From contig CAZKBZ010000096.1 in assembly GCA_964551175.1 (NCBI GenBank), positions 1 to 10,038 of the forward strand: DNA of 10,038 nucleotides, written 5' to 3'. This DNA is from Desulfobulbus_C sp964551175. Lineage in GTDB: Bacteria > Desulfobacterota > Desulfobulbia > Desulfobulbales > Desulfobulbaceae. Position numbers and translations under genes: made by a program. Positions 1 to 6,857 of the stretch are shown piece by piece. Under the pieces are notes generated by a model. That model ran no database searches, was not told where the DNA came from, and saw nothing but the letters and a program-made list of their open reading frames with translations. Within the stretch, counting starts at the first letter, position 1. Every line of letters begins with the position of its first letter.

Positions 1-73
1 CAATGATCAGCACAAGGATATAGTACACGTTTATGGAAGAATTAACACTATTTTCCTGGCATGAAAACCGGAA

Positions 74-889
74 TTAAAACAGTGCAGTTTTTTTGATATA
101 GGCCAGGGATTGCCAGAGGTCTTCTTTGGAGTGGGGTTCCAGGGTAAGCAGAGGGTTGAGTTTGTTTGCACGTAAAAACACAAACAGTTCCTGGAAATCA
201 AAAATGCCCTGGCCGAGGGCCAGGTGATTGTCGCCTGCCCCGTCGTTGTCATGCAGATGCAGCTGACCAAGCCAGGGGACAAGTTCATTCAACCAGGGTT
301 GCCAGCTTGTATGGGCAAAGGCTGACAGGTGACCAGTATCCAGGCAGAAACCAAGGTTCGGCACATTCAGCCGTTCAAACAGAATCCTGTGTACCTCAGG
401 TGAGATTTCATAGGTATTTTCAAACATGACCGGGGTGTCGTATCGCACTGCGATCTCCAGCAGTTGCTGCCAGGTTTCAAGGGCTGTGCTCAGCCACTGG
501 TCAAATTTTCCACGATGCTTATTCTCCTCAAACCCGAGATGGCAGACAATGGATCGTGGTCTGAACAGCGGCAGCAGGTTAAATGCACGCCTGAGTTTAT
601 CCCGTGTTATCTCCACAACTTTGTTGTCAAATCCACCGGGTGAAAGATCAAAAAAAGGTGCATGCAGAGTGCAGCTGAGCCCATGTTCCTGAAAAGCATC
701 AGCGATTGTTTTGAAATCCGCAACCTTCAACTCCCAGAGACAGTTGCCTTCCAGACCGATTTCAGGTTGCAGGGAGTGTTCAAGGAACAGGTCAAGCAGG
801 TCGCCGTCCCAAAGCTGTTCAAAGGGAGCGTTGACAAAGCATTTGCTGGTAATAGGAGTGTATTGCCGGCTTTGAGGGGTAGGGGTCAT
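74..889 (-). CDS. Sugar phosphate isomerase/epimerase-like TIM-barrel protein
   Basis: A 271-residue protein of the xylose isomerase-like TIM-barrel (AP endonuclease 2) superfamily, predicted cytosolic with no signal peptide. Metal and substrate residues typical of the fold are visible: HAPF near residue 76, FENT with Glu157, CLDTGH at 182-187, LHLHDN at 210-215 and LEPH with Glu251. Members are divalent-metal sugar isomerases/epimerases or endonuclease IV-like enzymes; the substrate cannot be told from sequence. I start at the ATG at 889, which has GGAG directly before it (unusually tight spacing). The open frame continues upstream to 1042, but that extension would translate the terminator hairpin at 931-968 and overlap the neighbouring ferredoxin gene, so I reject it. 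The gene lies about 40 bases beyond that terminator, so it is either expressed by readthrough or from a promoter I cannot identify. Family call is firm; function is open. Confidence 0.85.
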   Translation of the reverse strand: MTPTPQSRQYTPITSKCFVNAPFEQLWDGDLLDLFLEHSLQPEIGLEGNCLWELKVADFKTIADAFQEHGLSCTLHAPFFDLSPGGFDNKVVEITRDKLRRAFNLLPLFRPRSIVCHLGFEENKHRGKFDQWLSTALETWQQLLEIAVRYDTPVMFENTYEISPEVHRILFERLNVPNLGFCLDTGHLSAFAHTSWQPWLNELVPWLGQLHLHDNDGAGDNHLALGQGIFDFQELFVFLRANKLNPLLTLEPHSKEDLWQSLAYIKKTALF

Positions 890-930
890 CTCCGGTTTTG
901 GATAGGGAATTTTTTTTTCTTTGTTTACAG

Positions 931-968
931 AAAAAAATACCCTGCTGTCCATAATGACAGCAGGGTAT
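931..968 (-). terminator. Intrinsic terminator of the molybdoenzyme operon
   Basis: Perfect 13-bp inverted repeat, arms 937-949 (ATACCCTGCTGTC) and 956-968, with a six-base loop (950-955). Read on the minus strand it is followed at once by six T (931-936). It begins 24 bases after the ferredoxin stop codon, exactly where a rho-independent terminator for that operon would be expected. The stem is long with a 5-7 bp GC-rich centre, so termination should be efficient. Confidence 0.9.
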
Positions 969-992
969 CGTGTACGGCTTGTAGTAAAAAGA

Positions 993-1796
993 CTACTCCT
1001 TGTCATCCTCAGAAAGGGATTTGACAAGCAGGGTGCCGGCAAGTCCGGCCAGACCGATATTTTTGACCTGTTTCATTGCCGGCTTAACCATCTGGGCCAG
1101 CATGGAGCGGCGCAGATTGGCTTCAGGAAGCTCCTGGGGCGCCTGGGCATGCAGCAGTTCCAGGTCAGCTTTCTTGGTACCGTAGTAGCGCCCGTTGGGA
1201 CCGATCTGAACGGCCTTGGAAGTCAGACCCTTGGCACCTTTTTTCACATACTTGGAGACCTCGGATTCGGGATCATCAAGATCACCGAAGATCCGGGCTC
1301 CGGCCAGGCAGGTCTGCACACAGGCCGGCTGCAGTCCCTCGGCAACACGGGGCATGCAGTAGGTGCATTTGTCGGCTTTGCCTTCAGAGTCATCATCAGC
1401 AAGATCCGGGTTTACATACCGTGCTCCGTAGGGACAGGCGTCTGCACAGGCACCACAGCCAAGGCAACGCTTCTTGTCGATCTGTACAGTTCCGTTGAAA
1501 GGATCCTTCCAGGTCGCGGCTACTTCCATGGTGACGGTTTTGCCGGTTACGGTATCCTTGAATTCCATTTCCACAGGATCAGCCGGACAGACGTCCACAC
1601 AGGGTGGTTCATCACAGTGGTTACAGAGTCCGGGATAATAGGTGTACGCCATTCCGGCGGATGTCATTGCCGGTCCAAGGCGGTAGACCCAGTTCCGGCC
1701 GTACTGTGCCGGAACCTCCCACTCAGCCTTGCAGGCTATGGTGCAGGCATGGCAGCCAACACACTTGTCGATATCGATAATCATGCCATATTGCAT
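993..1796 (-). CDS. Four-cluster ferredoxin subunit of molybdopterin oxidoreductase (PsrB/PhsB/DmsB-like)
   Basis: Electron-transfer subunit predicted to carry four [4Fe-4S] clusters between the molybdenum subunit and its redox partner. Counting from the ATG at 1796 (267 residues), the sixteen ligands fall in four groups: Cys12/15/18/22, Cys58/61/66/70, Cys111/114/117/121 and Cys144/147/159/163. This is the standard arrangement of the PsrB/DmsB family. The opening MQYGMIID fits the usual family N-terminus, but the gap begins four bases upstream, so the ribosome site and any few extra N-terminal residues are hidden. There is no signal peptide; such subunits ride out with the Tat-exported partner. 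Oddity: a tail after the last cluster ends in a small hydrophobic stretch (about 246-261, rich in Gly/Ala/Leu) and an acidic end, which could be an amphipathic or membrane-contacting helix. A terminator follows directly, with no NrfD-type membrane gene. Confidence 0.93.
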   Translation of the reverse strand: MQYGMIIDIDKCVGCHACTIACKAEWEVPAQYGRNWVYRLGPAMTSAGMAYTYYPGLCNHCDEPPCVDVCPADPVEMEFKDTVTGKTVTMEVAATWKDPFNGTVQIDKKRCLGCGACADACPYGARYVNPDLADDDSEGKADKCTYCMPRVAEGLQPACVQTCLAGARIFGDLDDPESEVSKYVKKGAKGLTSKAVQIGPNGRYYGTKKADLELLHAQAPQELPEANLRRSMLAQMVKPAMKQVKNIGLAGLAGTLLVKSLSEDDKE

Positions 1797-1800
1797 TTGG

Positions 1801-1900
1801 NNNNNNNNNNNNNNNNNNNNNNNNNNNNNNNNNNNNNNNNNNNNNNNNNNNNNNNNNNNNNNNNNNNNNNNNNNNNNNNNNNNNNNNNNNNNNNNNNNNN
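1801..1900. other. Assembly gap (100 N)
   Basis: Exactly 100 unknown bases. They separate the catalytic subunit, which stops mid-domain after 649 complete codons, from the ferredoxin subunit, whose ATG is at 1796. PsrA/PhsA proteins run to about 750-765 residues, so roughly 100 residues (about 300 bases) of the C-terminal cofactor-binding domain are missing. The 100 N is therefore probably a placeholder rather than a measured length. Any reading frame carried across it is artificial. Confidence 0.97.
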
Positions 1901-3849
1901 GCAGCAACCTTGTCGTTGACCCAGACAGGATTTACCGGCATGGCGGCAATGAGCCAGGAATTATTCATGGTCCGGTTAAAGGTGTGGACCGGAGCCCGTC
2001 CATAGAGCAGACGCATATAGCCCTTTGGAGGCTCTTCGACGGGAATATAGGTTGGAACTCCCGGGAAACCTGCGTCGGCAACGTCTTCACTGTTGAAGAG
2101 CATTTCGAAATCTTCATTAACTCCGTATGGGTCCTTGCCTGGCTGGATATGAATACCGTCTTCCGCTTTCAGCTTGTCAATGGACAGGCCGGCACCCTTA
2201 AGCGCTATGTTGACAGCCTCTTCCTGGTTCTGGACCGGGATGAGATCTCCGTGGCCCATGCGCCGGGCCAGCTCATTGGTGATCCAGATGCCGTCTTTGC
2301 GCTCAAACATTGGATCAACCAAGGGCATGCGTGCGGATATATACTGTTCATGCTTATCGGCATAGTTCCACTGGGTGCCCTTCTTGATGTAGTCATACCG
2401 CTCAAGATAACAGGCCTCGGGCAGCAGGATGTCGGCAAACATGGTGATATCGGTCGGTGAGACATCAACACACATGACAAAATCCATCTGCATGAGCATG
2501 TCAATGGTCATCTTCTGGTTAGGAATAGTCTGGATCGGATTCTGTCCCCAGATGACGCAGCCCTTTATCGGATAGGGTTTACCTTCTATGGCCGCCTTAC
2601 GGATCAGATCAGTGGGTGTGCCTGGAGGTGTGAACGGATACAAATCCAATTCTTCCCGAATATCAATTGCCGGATGTTCATGTTCTACGTGGGCCCAGCT
2701 CTTGCCCTTGATTCCCTTGGGTCCTTTGGGCTTGACAAAACCACCGGGAACACCGATTGCGCCAAGCAGGCCGGTCAAGCAGGCAAGGGCACGTTCACGC
2801 TGAAAATCGTTGCCGTACCAGGACACGTGCCGGCCTGGATGAATGGAGACATTGGGGGCATTGGCTGCCAGCAGATCAGCAACTTCCTTGATCTGGGCTG
2901 CAGGGATATCGCATTCCTTTGCAGCCTTATCCAGAGTCCATTCCTTAATACCTGCCTTGAACTCGTCAAAACCTTCCCCGTACTCTTCAACAAATTCTTT
3001 GTTATACTTACCGGACTGTACCAGGTAATTCATCATGGCCAGCAGCATGGCAGTATCGGTACCCGGTTTGATCTGAACCCAGATATCCGATTTGCTGGCA
3101 GAGGCTGAGTAACGAGGGTCAACAATAACCAGTTTGGCTCCGTTTTCCAGGCCCTTTAGGTAGCGTTTGGTATGGGAGACATGGATGTTTTCACCAAAAT
3201 GGCAGCCAAGACCGAAAATAACCTTGGCATTAGGCATGTCGACATGCTCACCGGGGGTGGTCCCGAAACCTGCCAGGTAGGCAGTGTCGCGAATACCGCG
3301 GCACTGGAAAAAAGAGGCTTCGGAAACATTGGGAGTGCCCACCACTCTTTCAAAGTAGTGCATGGGGTATTTTGCAGATGCACCATGGGGGAACACGGCA
3401 ATGCCCTGAGCCCCGTATTTTTCCTCTACAGCCTTCAGCTTTTCAGCACAGGTGTCAAGAGCTTCCTCCCAGGAAATTTTCTGCCATTTGGGTGCGCCCC
3501 GTTTGCCCACGTTTTTCATGGGGTATTTCAAGCGATCCGGATCATAGAGCAGCTTGATTCCCGCGTTGCCGCGTGCACAGATTGCCTGTCCGTTATCAAT
3601 GGATTTCGGGTTTCCTTCGAGTTTCATGAGCGCGCCGTCTCGGACTTTGCCCACTAGCTGACAGCGCCAGAAACACATTTCACAGATGCCGCCGGTAACC
3701 GTCTTGGTGTCTTTAAAGCTTCCCTGTGGAATGAGCGGGGTTTTGCTGACACCTTCCTCAGCTCGTGCAACGACCTTGCTGAGCGGAATGGACGCCGCGG
3801 CAACTGAGGCGGTTTTAAGAAAATTCCGCCTGGTCAGGTTGATTGCCAT
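1901..3849 (-). CDS. Molybdopterin oxidoreductase catalytic subunit, PsrA/PhsA-like (polysulfide/thiosulfate reductase family), C-terminus missing
   Basis: Partial: 649 complete codons before the gap. A Tat signal (TRRNFLK at 6-12, then a hydrophobic run to about residue 30) sends the folded enzyme to the periplasm. The [4Fe-4S] motif is Cys56-x2-Cys59-x3-Cys63-x27-Cys91 (CEMCFWRC), with Arg93 after the last Cys as in the DMSO reductase family. Cys183 in FFQCRGIRD aligns with the Mo-ligating Cys of PsrA/PhsA. Cofactor-binding stretches follow: GLGCHFGEN, VDPRYSASA, QIKPGTD, PGRHVSWYG, WGQNPIQ and DILLPEACYLER. The family reduces or oxidises polysulfide, sulfur or thiosulfate, among other substrates; sequence alone cannot fix which. 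The start is certain: AAGGAGG at 3858-3864, eight bases from the ATG, which abuts the chaperone stop (TAAATG). The remaining C-terminal domain lies in the gap. An apparent in-frame continuation beyond the gap is the ferredoxin gene read out of frame. Confidence 0.9.
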
Positions 3850-4446
3850 TTACTGTTCCTCCTTCGTAAAGAAATCAATTAATTTGGTGGACACCATGTA
3901 ATACGGGTGTCCTTTTTCATCAAGAACTCTCTTTTGAAAACGGGAAAACCATGGTCGGAAAATGGTTTTAAGGAATTGTTCTTCAGCTTCAAGTTCACCC
4001 TCACGGGTAAGGGCGGCCAGGAATTCAAGTTCCAGTCGAATGTGATCGGCAGGCTCTGAAGTATCTGAAATATCATAACCGTATTGCCGATAAAAATCCC
4101 TTGTTTTTCGGGTGGATTTTCCCTGAAGCGTATAATCGCCATCTAGGTAAAATGAGCCATAGGGTGGAGCGACAATATGGGGAACAGCATTGATAAACAG
4201 TCTGGTGTATTCAATCTGCAGAGTATCAACAAAATTGCTGCCCTGTTGGCGGCACGCCCGGATCTCTTCCTGTTCAGCTGCCATATTAAAGGAAACTAAC
4301 AGATTTTCAAATACATCAAGAAAATCCTCTGTAATAAAAGATGCGTCCGGGTAGCGCATGGTGAGAGCGAGAAACGCATAGACATCAGCCAGTGGTTGCG
4401 TCCGGATATCGTCATGATTCTCTTCTGAATTGCTATTCATTTTCAT
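3850..4446 (-). CDS. TorD/DmsD-family molybdoenzyme maturation chaperone
   Basis: A 198-residue, helix-rich cytosolic protein of the TorD/NarJ-like redox-enzyme chaperone family. Diagnostic stretches are EYTRLF, then APPYGSFYLDG in the middle (family form RLF...PPY-S-Y), and a later HIRLELEFLAAL helix. Such chaperones bind the Tat signal of their partner, hold it for molybdenum cofactor insertion and block premature export; the partner here is surely the adjacent PsrA/PhsA-like subunit. Two starts are possible, ATG 4446 and ATG 4440 (ATGAAAATG); neither has a Shine-Dalgarno. The frame stays open to 4620, but that extension lacks family resemblance and would run over a good promoter at 4454-4482. 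With that promoter, transcription would begin about base 4447, giving a leader of zero to a few bases. The gene is first in the operon chaperone-catalytic-ferredoxin. Confidence 0.88.
   Translation of the reverse strand: MKMNSNSEENHDDIRTQPLADVYAFLALTMRYPDASFITEDFLDVFENLLVSFNMAAEQEEIRACRQQGSNFVDTLQIEYTRLFINAVPHIVAPPYGSFYLDGDYTLQGKSTRKTRDFYRQYGYDISDTSEPADHIRLELEFLAALTREGELEAEEQFLKTIFRPWFSRFQKRVLDEKGHPYYMVSTKLIDFFTKEEQ
3858..3864 (-). promoter_or_regulatory. Shine-Dalgarno site of the catalytic subunit
   Basis: AAGGAGG on the minus strand, eight bases before the ATG at 3849 and inside the last codons of the chaperone gene. It fixes the catalytic start. Because the chaperone stop and this ATG are adjacent, it also suggests translational coupling. 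Confidence 0.85.
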
Positions 4447-4453
4447 GGGCGCG

Positions 4454-4482
4454 ATGCTACAACAAATCAGGTATGTTGTCAA
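4454..4482 (-). promoter_or_regulatory. Sigma70-type promoter of the molybdoenzyme operon, with overlapping inverted repeat
   Basis: On the minus strand: perfect -35 TTGACA (4482-4477), 17-base spacer, -10 TAGCAT (4459-4454, four of six matches). The predicted start is about 4447, one base before the upstream ATG of the chaperone. An inverted repeat ACAACA-N9-TGTTGT (4479-4459) occupies the spacer and touches both boxes, which is where a repressor or redox regulator could bind. The boxes are seen directly; activity and regulator binding are inferred. Confidence 0.6.
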
Positions 4483-4568
4483 ATACCACACTGAGAGTTG
4501 ATGTTTACCCTGTGCTTCATACCTTTCTCGACCAGGCAGATCTGATTCACCAGGAGAGGACAGGACAG

Positions 4569-5846
4569 TCAGTTGAAAAAGGTTGTAAGTACCCGGTACA
4601 GATACCAGCAGTCGGTACATGCAGCTGTCTCCCGGATGGAGTGCATGGCAAGGGAAGCAATACCGACATCCACGGTATCCACCCCTGTTTCCGCTGCGGT
4701 CAGGGGGCCGATGGTAGATCCGCAGGCCATGTCGTTGCGCATGACAAATTCCTGAACCGGAATACCGGCCTTGCGGCAGAGCATGCGAAATCTGCCGGCT
4801 GTTCTGGAATTGGTAGCATAGCGCTGGTTGGCATTGAGTTTGATCACCGGACCCTGGTTCATCTGCGGCAGGTGCTGGGAGTCATGTTTGTCTGCAAAGT
4901 TGGGGTGGACCGCATGGGCATTATCAGCTGAGATCAGAAGAGAACTGCGCAGAGTGGTATGTCGTTTTTCAATTTCCGGCATCAGCCTTTCCAGAATATC
5001 TCGTAAAAAAGGTCCCTGGGCACCGGATGTGGAAACACTGCCCACCTCCTCATGGTCATTGAGAATGATCAGGCAGTTTTTTGCAGGATCTGCGGCCAGC
5101 AGGGCTTGAACAGCAGCAAAACAGGAGAGCAGGTTGTCAAGCCTGGCGCCTGAGATAAATTCGTTTGCAAGGCCAGCAAGGCCTGGTGGCTTGGCGTCAT
5201 AGAAAAACAGTTCATGGTCAATGATATCAGGTTGTTCCAGGTCAGGATATTCGACACAGAGCTGTTTCTGCAGCATTGTATGGAAACCATTCTCCAGATT
5301 CTCGTTCAGCCCGGAGATTGGTACAAGATCAGTCTGTTTGTTGATTTTCCGTTTTTCATTGACCTCCCGGTCCAGGTGGATAGCAAGACTCGGGATAATC
5401 GCGATGGGACGTTTAAAATCAATCAGGTCGCAATGAAGCACACCTTCACTGTCACCCCAGCATACCCTGCCGGCCAGGGAGAGTTCACGATCAAACCAGG
5501 GTCCAAGCAAAGCACCGCCATATATCTCTGCCCCAAGCTGCAGGTAATTGTGATTTTTCTGGACAGGATTGGGCTTAAGCTTGAGGCAGGGGCTGTCGGT
5601 ATGGGCTCCGATCATCTGCAGTGATCCAGGGATATCATCGTTACACCAGTTGAAAGCAATCAGGCTGGAGTCGTTGCGGGTGACATAATATTTTCCACCA
5701 TCCAGCCGGTCCCATATTGAATTTTCATCCAACCTGCTGAAACCATTTTCTGAAAGCAGGCGGGTTGCCGAGGCAACCGCATGAAAGGCAGTGGGAGAGG
5801 AGGAGATATAGTCGATGAGCGCGGTAATATATTGTGGCTGCTCCAT
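4569..5846 (-). CDS. apeB: M18 family zinc aminopeptidase (aspartyl aminopeptidase type)
   Basis: A 425-residue cytosolic aminopeptidase that removes N-terminal residues, typically acidic ones in M18, from peptides using two zinc ions. The metal ligands of the family are all present: His82 in GAHTDSP, Asp237 in GARLDN, the Glu pair 266-267 in NDHEEVGS (catalytic Glu plus ligand), Asp308 in ISADNAH and His402 in AMHSIRE. Other conserved stretches include HLDREVN (157-163), HPNFADKHD (314-322) and RNDMACGSTIGP (370-381). Length matches bacterial M18 enzymes of about 430 residues. The start at 5846 is supported by AAGGAA at 5853-5858, six bases upstream, and by the family N-terminus (DYISSSPTAFHAV); the 55-codon open extension to 6011 has no family resemblance. 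I see no terminator between its stop and the chaperone promoter, so some readthrough into that operon is possible. The adjacency seems functionally unrelated. Confidence 0.95.
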   Translation of the reverse strand: MEQPQYITALIDYISSSPTAFHAVASATRLLSENGFSRLDENSIWDRLDGGKYYVTRNDSSLIAFNWCNDDIPGSLQMIGAHTDSPCLKLKPNPVQKNHNYLQLGAEIYGGALLGPWFDRELSLAGRVCWGDSEGVLHCDLIDFKRPIAIIPSLAIHLDREVNEKRKINKQTDLVPISGLNENLENGFHTMLQKQLCVEYPDLEQPDIIDHELFFYDAKPPGLAGLANEFISGARLDNLLSCFAAVQALLAADPAKNCLIILNDHEEVGSVSTSGAQGPFLRDILERLMPEIEKRHTTLRSSLLISADNAHAVHPNFADKHDSQHLPQMNQGPVIKLNANQRYATNSRTAGRFRMLCRKAGIPVQEFVMRNDMACGSTIGPLTAAETGVDTVDVGIASLAMHSIRETAACTDCWYLYRVLTTFFN

Positions 5847-5920
5847 AATACGTTCCTTGGTATTGATGCGGCAAATGTATTTGATAACAGAAAAAGGCTG
5901 TCCGGAGAATGCTGTAACGA

Positions 5921-5950
5921 CTACTACCAAAGCAGACTGTTTCGTGTCAA
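5921..5950 (-). promoter_or_regulatory. Weak candidate promoter for the aminopeptidase
   Basis: On the minus strand: a perfect -35 TTGACA (5950-5945), then an 18-base spacer and TAGTAG (5926-5921), a poor -10. It would give a leader of about 70 bases. It is reported because it is the only TTGACA in the divergent region; the poor -10 keeps confidence low. Confidence 0.25.
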
Positions 5951-5963
5951 TGGTATACTCTGA

Positions 5964-5993
5964 TTGCACCATTGGTAGAGGCTGTGCTATTCT
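5964..5993 (+). promoter_or_regulatory. Weak candidate promoter for the histidine phosphatase
   Basis: TTGCAC (5964-5969), 18-base spacer, TATTCT (5988-5993) on the plus strand. If used, transcription would start near 6000, placing the palindrome at 6003-6030 at the very 5' end of the message. Both boxes are imperfect. TATACT at 5954-5959 is a better -10 but has no matching -35. Confidence 0.22.
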
Positions 5994-6002
5994 CATATGG
6001 CC

Positions 6003-6030
6003 ACCTTGCAAAATAGCAATTTTGCAAGGT
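6003..6030. repeat. Perfect 12-bp-arm palindrome in the divergent intergenic region
   Basis: ACCTTGCAAAAT (6003-6014), loop AGCA, ATTTTGCAAGGT (6019-6030). The match is perfect over 12 pairs. It lies between the divergent aminopeptidase and phosphatase genes, with the phosphatase ATG 40 bases downstream. It is not in a terminator position for either gene, since both start here. The plus-strand T-rich stretch that follows (about 6034-6057) is interrupted by C runs. The likeliest roles are an operator for a dimeric regulator or a 5' UTR hairpin of the phosphatase mRNA. Confidence 0.75.
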
Positions 6031-6070
6031 ACCCTTATTTTCTTTTTCCCTTTTTCAATCGGCTGTAAAG

Positions 6071-6655
6071 ATGGTTACACAACTGTATCTGCTTCGCCAT
6101 GGGCCGGCGGCTGTCGAGTCCGGACTACTGGTTGGTTCCACTGATGTGGGCTTGAACGGCAAGGGACTTGTGCGACTTGGCAGCTTAAACAGGCAGCTTG
6201 CGGATGTTGATGTCTGGTATTGCAGTCCCATGCTTCGTGCCCGTCAGACGCTTGCTTCGTTGCGTCAACACATCAATATCAAGCAGGAAATCCTTTATGA
6301 TGATCGTCTGCGGGAAATAGATTTCGGCCGTTGGGAAATGCAGAGTTTTGCCGATATCAGCAGAGCAGACCCGGACCTGATTGACTCCTGGACGGATTAC
6401 ACGAATTTTGTTTTTCCGGAAGGGGAAGCAGTTGCCGCTTTCTGTAAGAGGATTGAAACCATGCTGGAACTTTTTACAGCCCGGAACAGAGGAAAAATCG
6501 GCGTCATAACCCATGGTGGAGTTATCCGGACTCTGATCTGCCTGGCACTGGGCATTCCAGTGCGGAACTACCTGCTTTTTGATGTGCAGCCGGCCTCGCT
6601 GACAGTACTTGAGCTGTTTGATGACGGTGGGGTGCTGAAAGGACTGAATATCTGA
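6071..6655 (+). CDS. Histidine phosphatase family protein (CobC/phosphoglycerate mutase-like)
   Basis: A 194-residue cytosolic phosphatase of the branch-1 histidine phosphatase superfamily, acting through a phosphohistidine intermediate. The catalytic set is complete: LLRHG with Arg9 and His10 (nucleophile), CSPMLRARQT with Arg56, REIDFGRWE with Glu82 (acid), and THGGVIRTL with His148. Length and the FGRWE motif resemble alpha-ribazole phosphatase (CobC) and small PGM-like phosphatases. No cobalamin genes lie nearby, so substrate assignment is not justified. The ATG at 6071 is the first in frame and opens right at the family N-terminus (VTQLYLLRHG), though no clear Shine-Dalgarno precedes it. 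It is divergent from the aminopeptidase. A 202-base spacer without an obvious terminator separates it from the TRAP genes. Confidence 0.93.
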   Translation: MVTQLYLLRHGPAAVESGLLVGSTDVGLNGKGLVRLGSLNRQLADVDVWYCSPMLRARQTLASLRQHINIKQEILYDDRLREIDFGRWEMQSFADISRADPDLIDSWTDYTNFVFPEGEAVAAFCKRIETMLELFTARNRGKIGVITHGGVIRTLICLALGIPVRNYLLFDVQPASLTVLELFDDGGVLKGLNI

Positions 6656-6857
6656 AATTTAACTGAACCAATGATTTTCAGAGATGACTCCCGGGCGGGT
6701 GCTTCTTTCTTGCCAATCATCCTTGTTGACTTCCAGGTTACTGTTATGTATGACTGTCATTTTTATTGAATTATTCGAAGTGCTCTTAAGGTGAAAGCAA
6801 GTGACTGGCATTGATTGACAGGAAACGTCACATTTACACTGTTTTTATGAAACTCAG

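Noticed and set aside
1723..1800. Apparent continuation of the catalytic subunit beyond the gap (708-residue product)
   Set aside because: The residues after the N run are the ferredoxin N-terminus read in the wrong frame; the continuation exists only because N translates without stops.
921..1919. Long plus-strand open frame (about 330 codons) opposite the ferredoxin gene and across the N run
   Set aside because: It is antisense to a gene with sixteen correctly spaced cluster cysteines, resembles no family, and owes part of its length to unknown bases.
4392..4931. Plus-strand open frame over the chaperone promoter and the aminopeptidase 3' end
   Set aside because: Antisense to a well-conserved M18 peptidase C-terminus and to the chaperone start; no family resemblance.
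6660..6720. GC-rich CCCGGGCGGG stretch after the phosphatase as a terminator
   Set aside because: Pairing leaves a loop of two bases or fewer and only about four pairs; not a credible hairpin.
6806..6820. Possible sigma54 promoter before dctQ (TGGCAT...TTGACA)
   Set aside because: The -24-like GG is present, but the invariant GC at the correct 10-base distance is not; the match fails at the -12 element.
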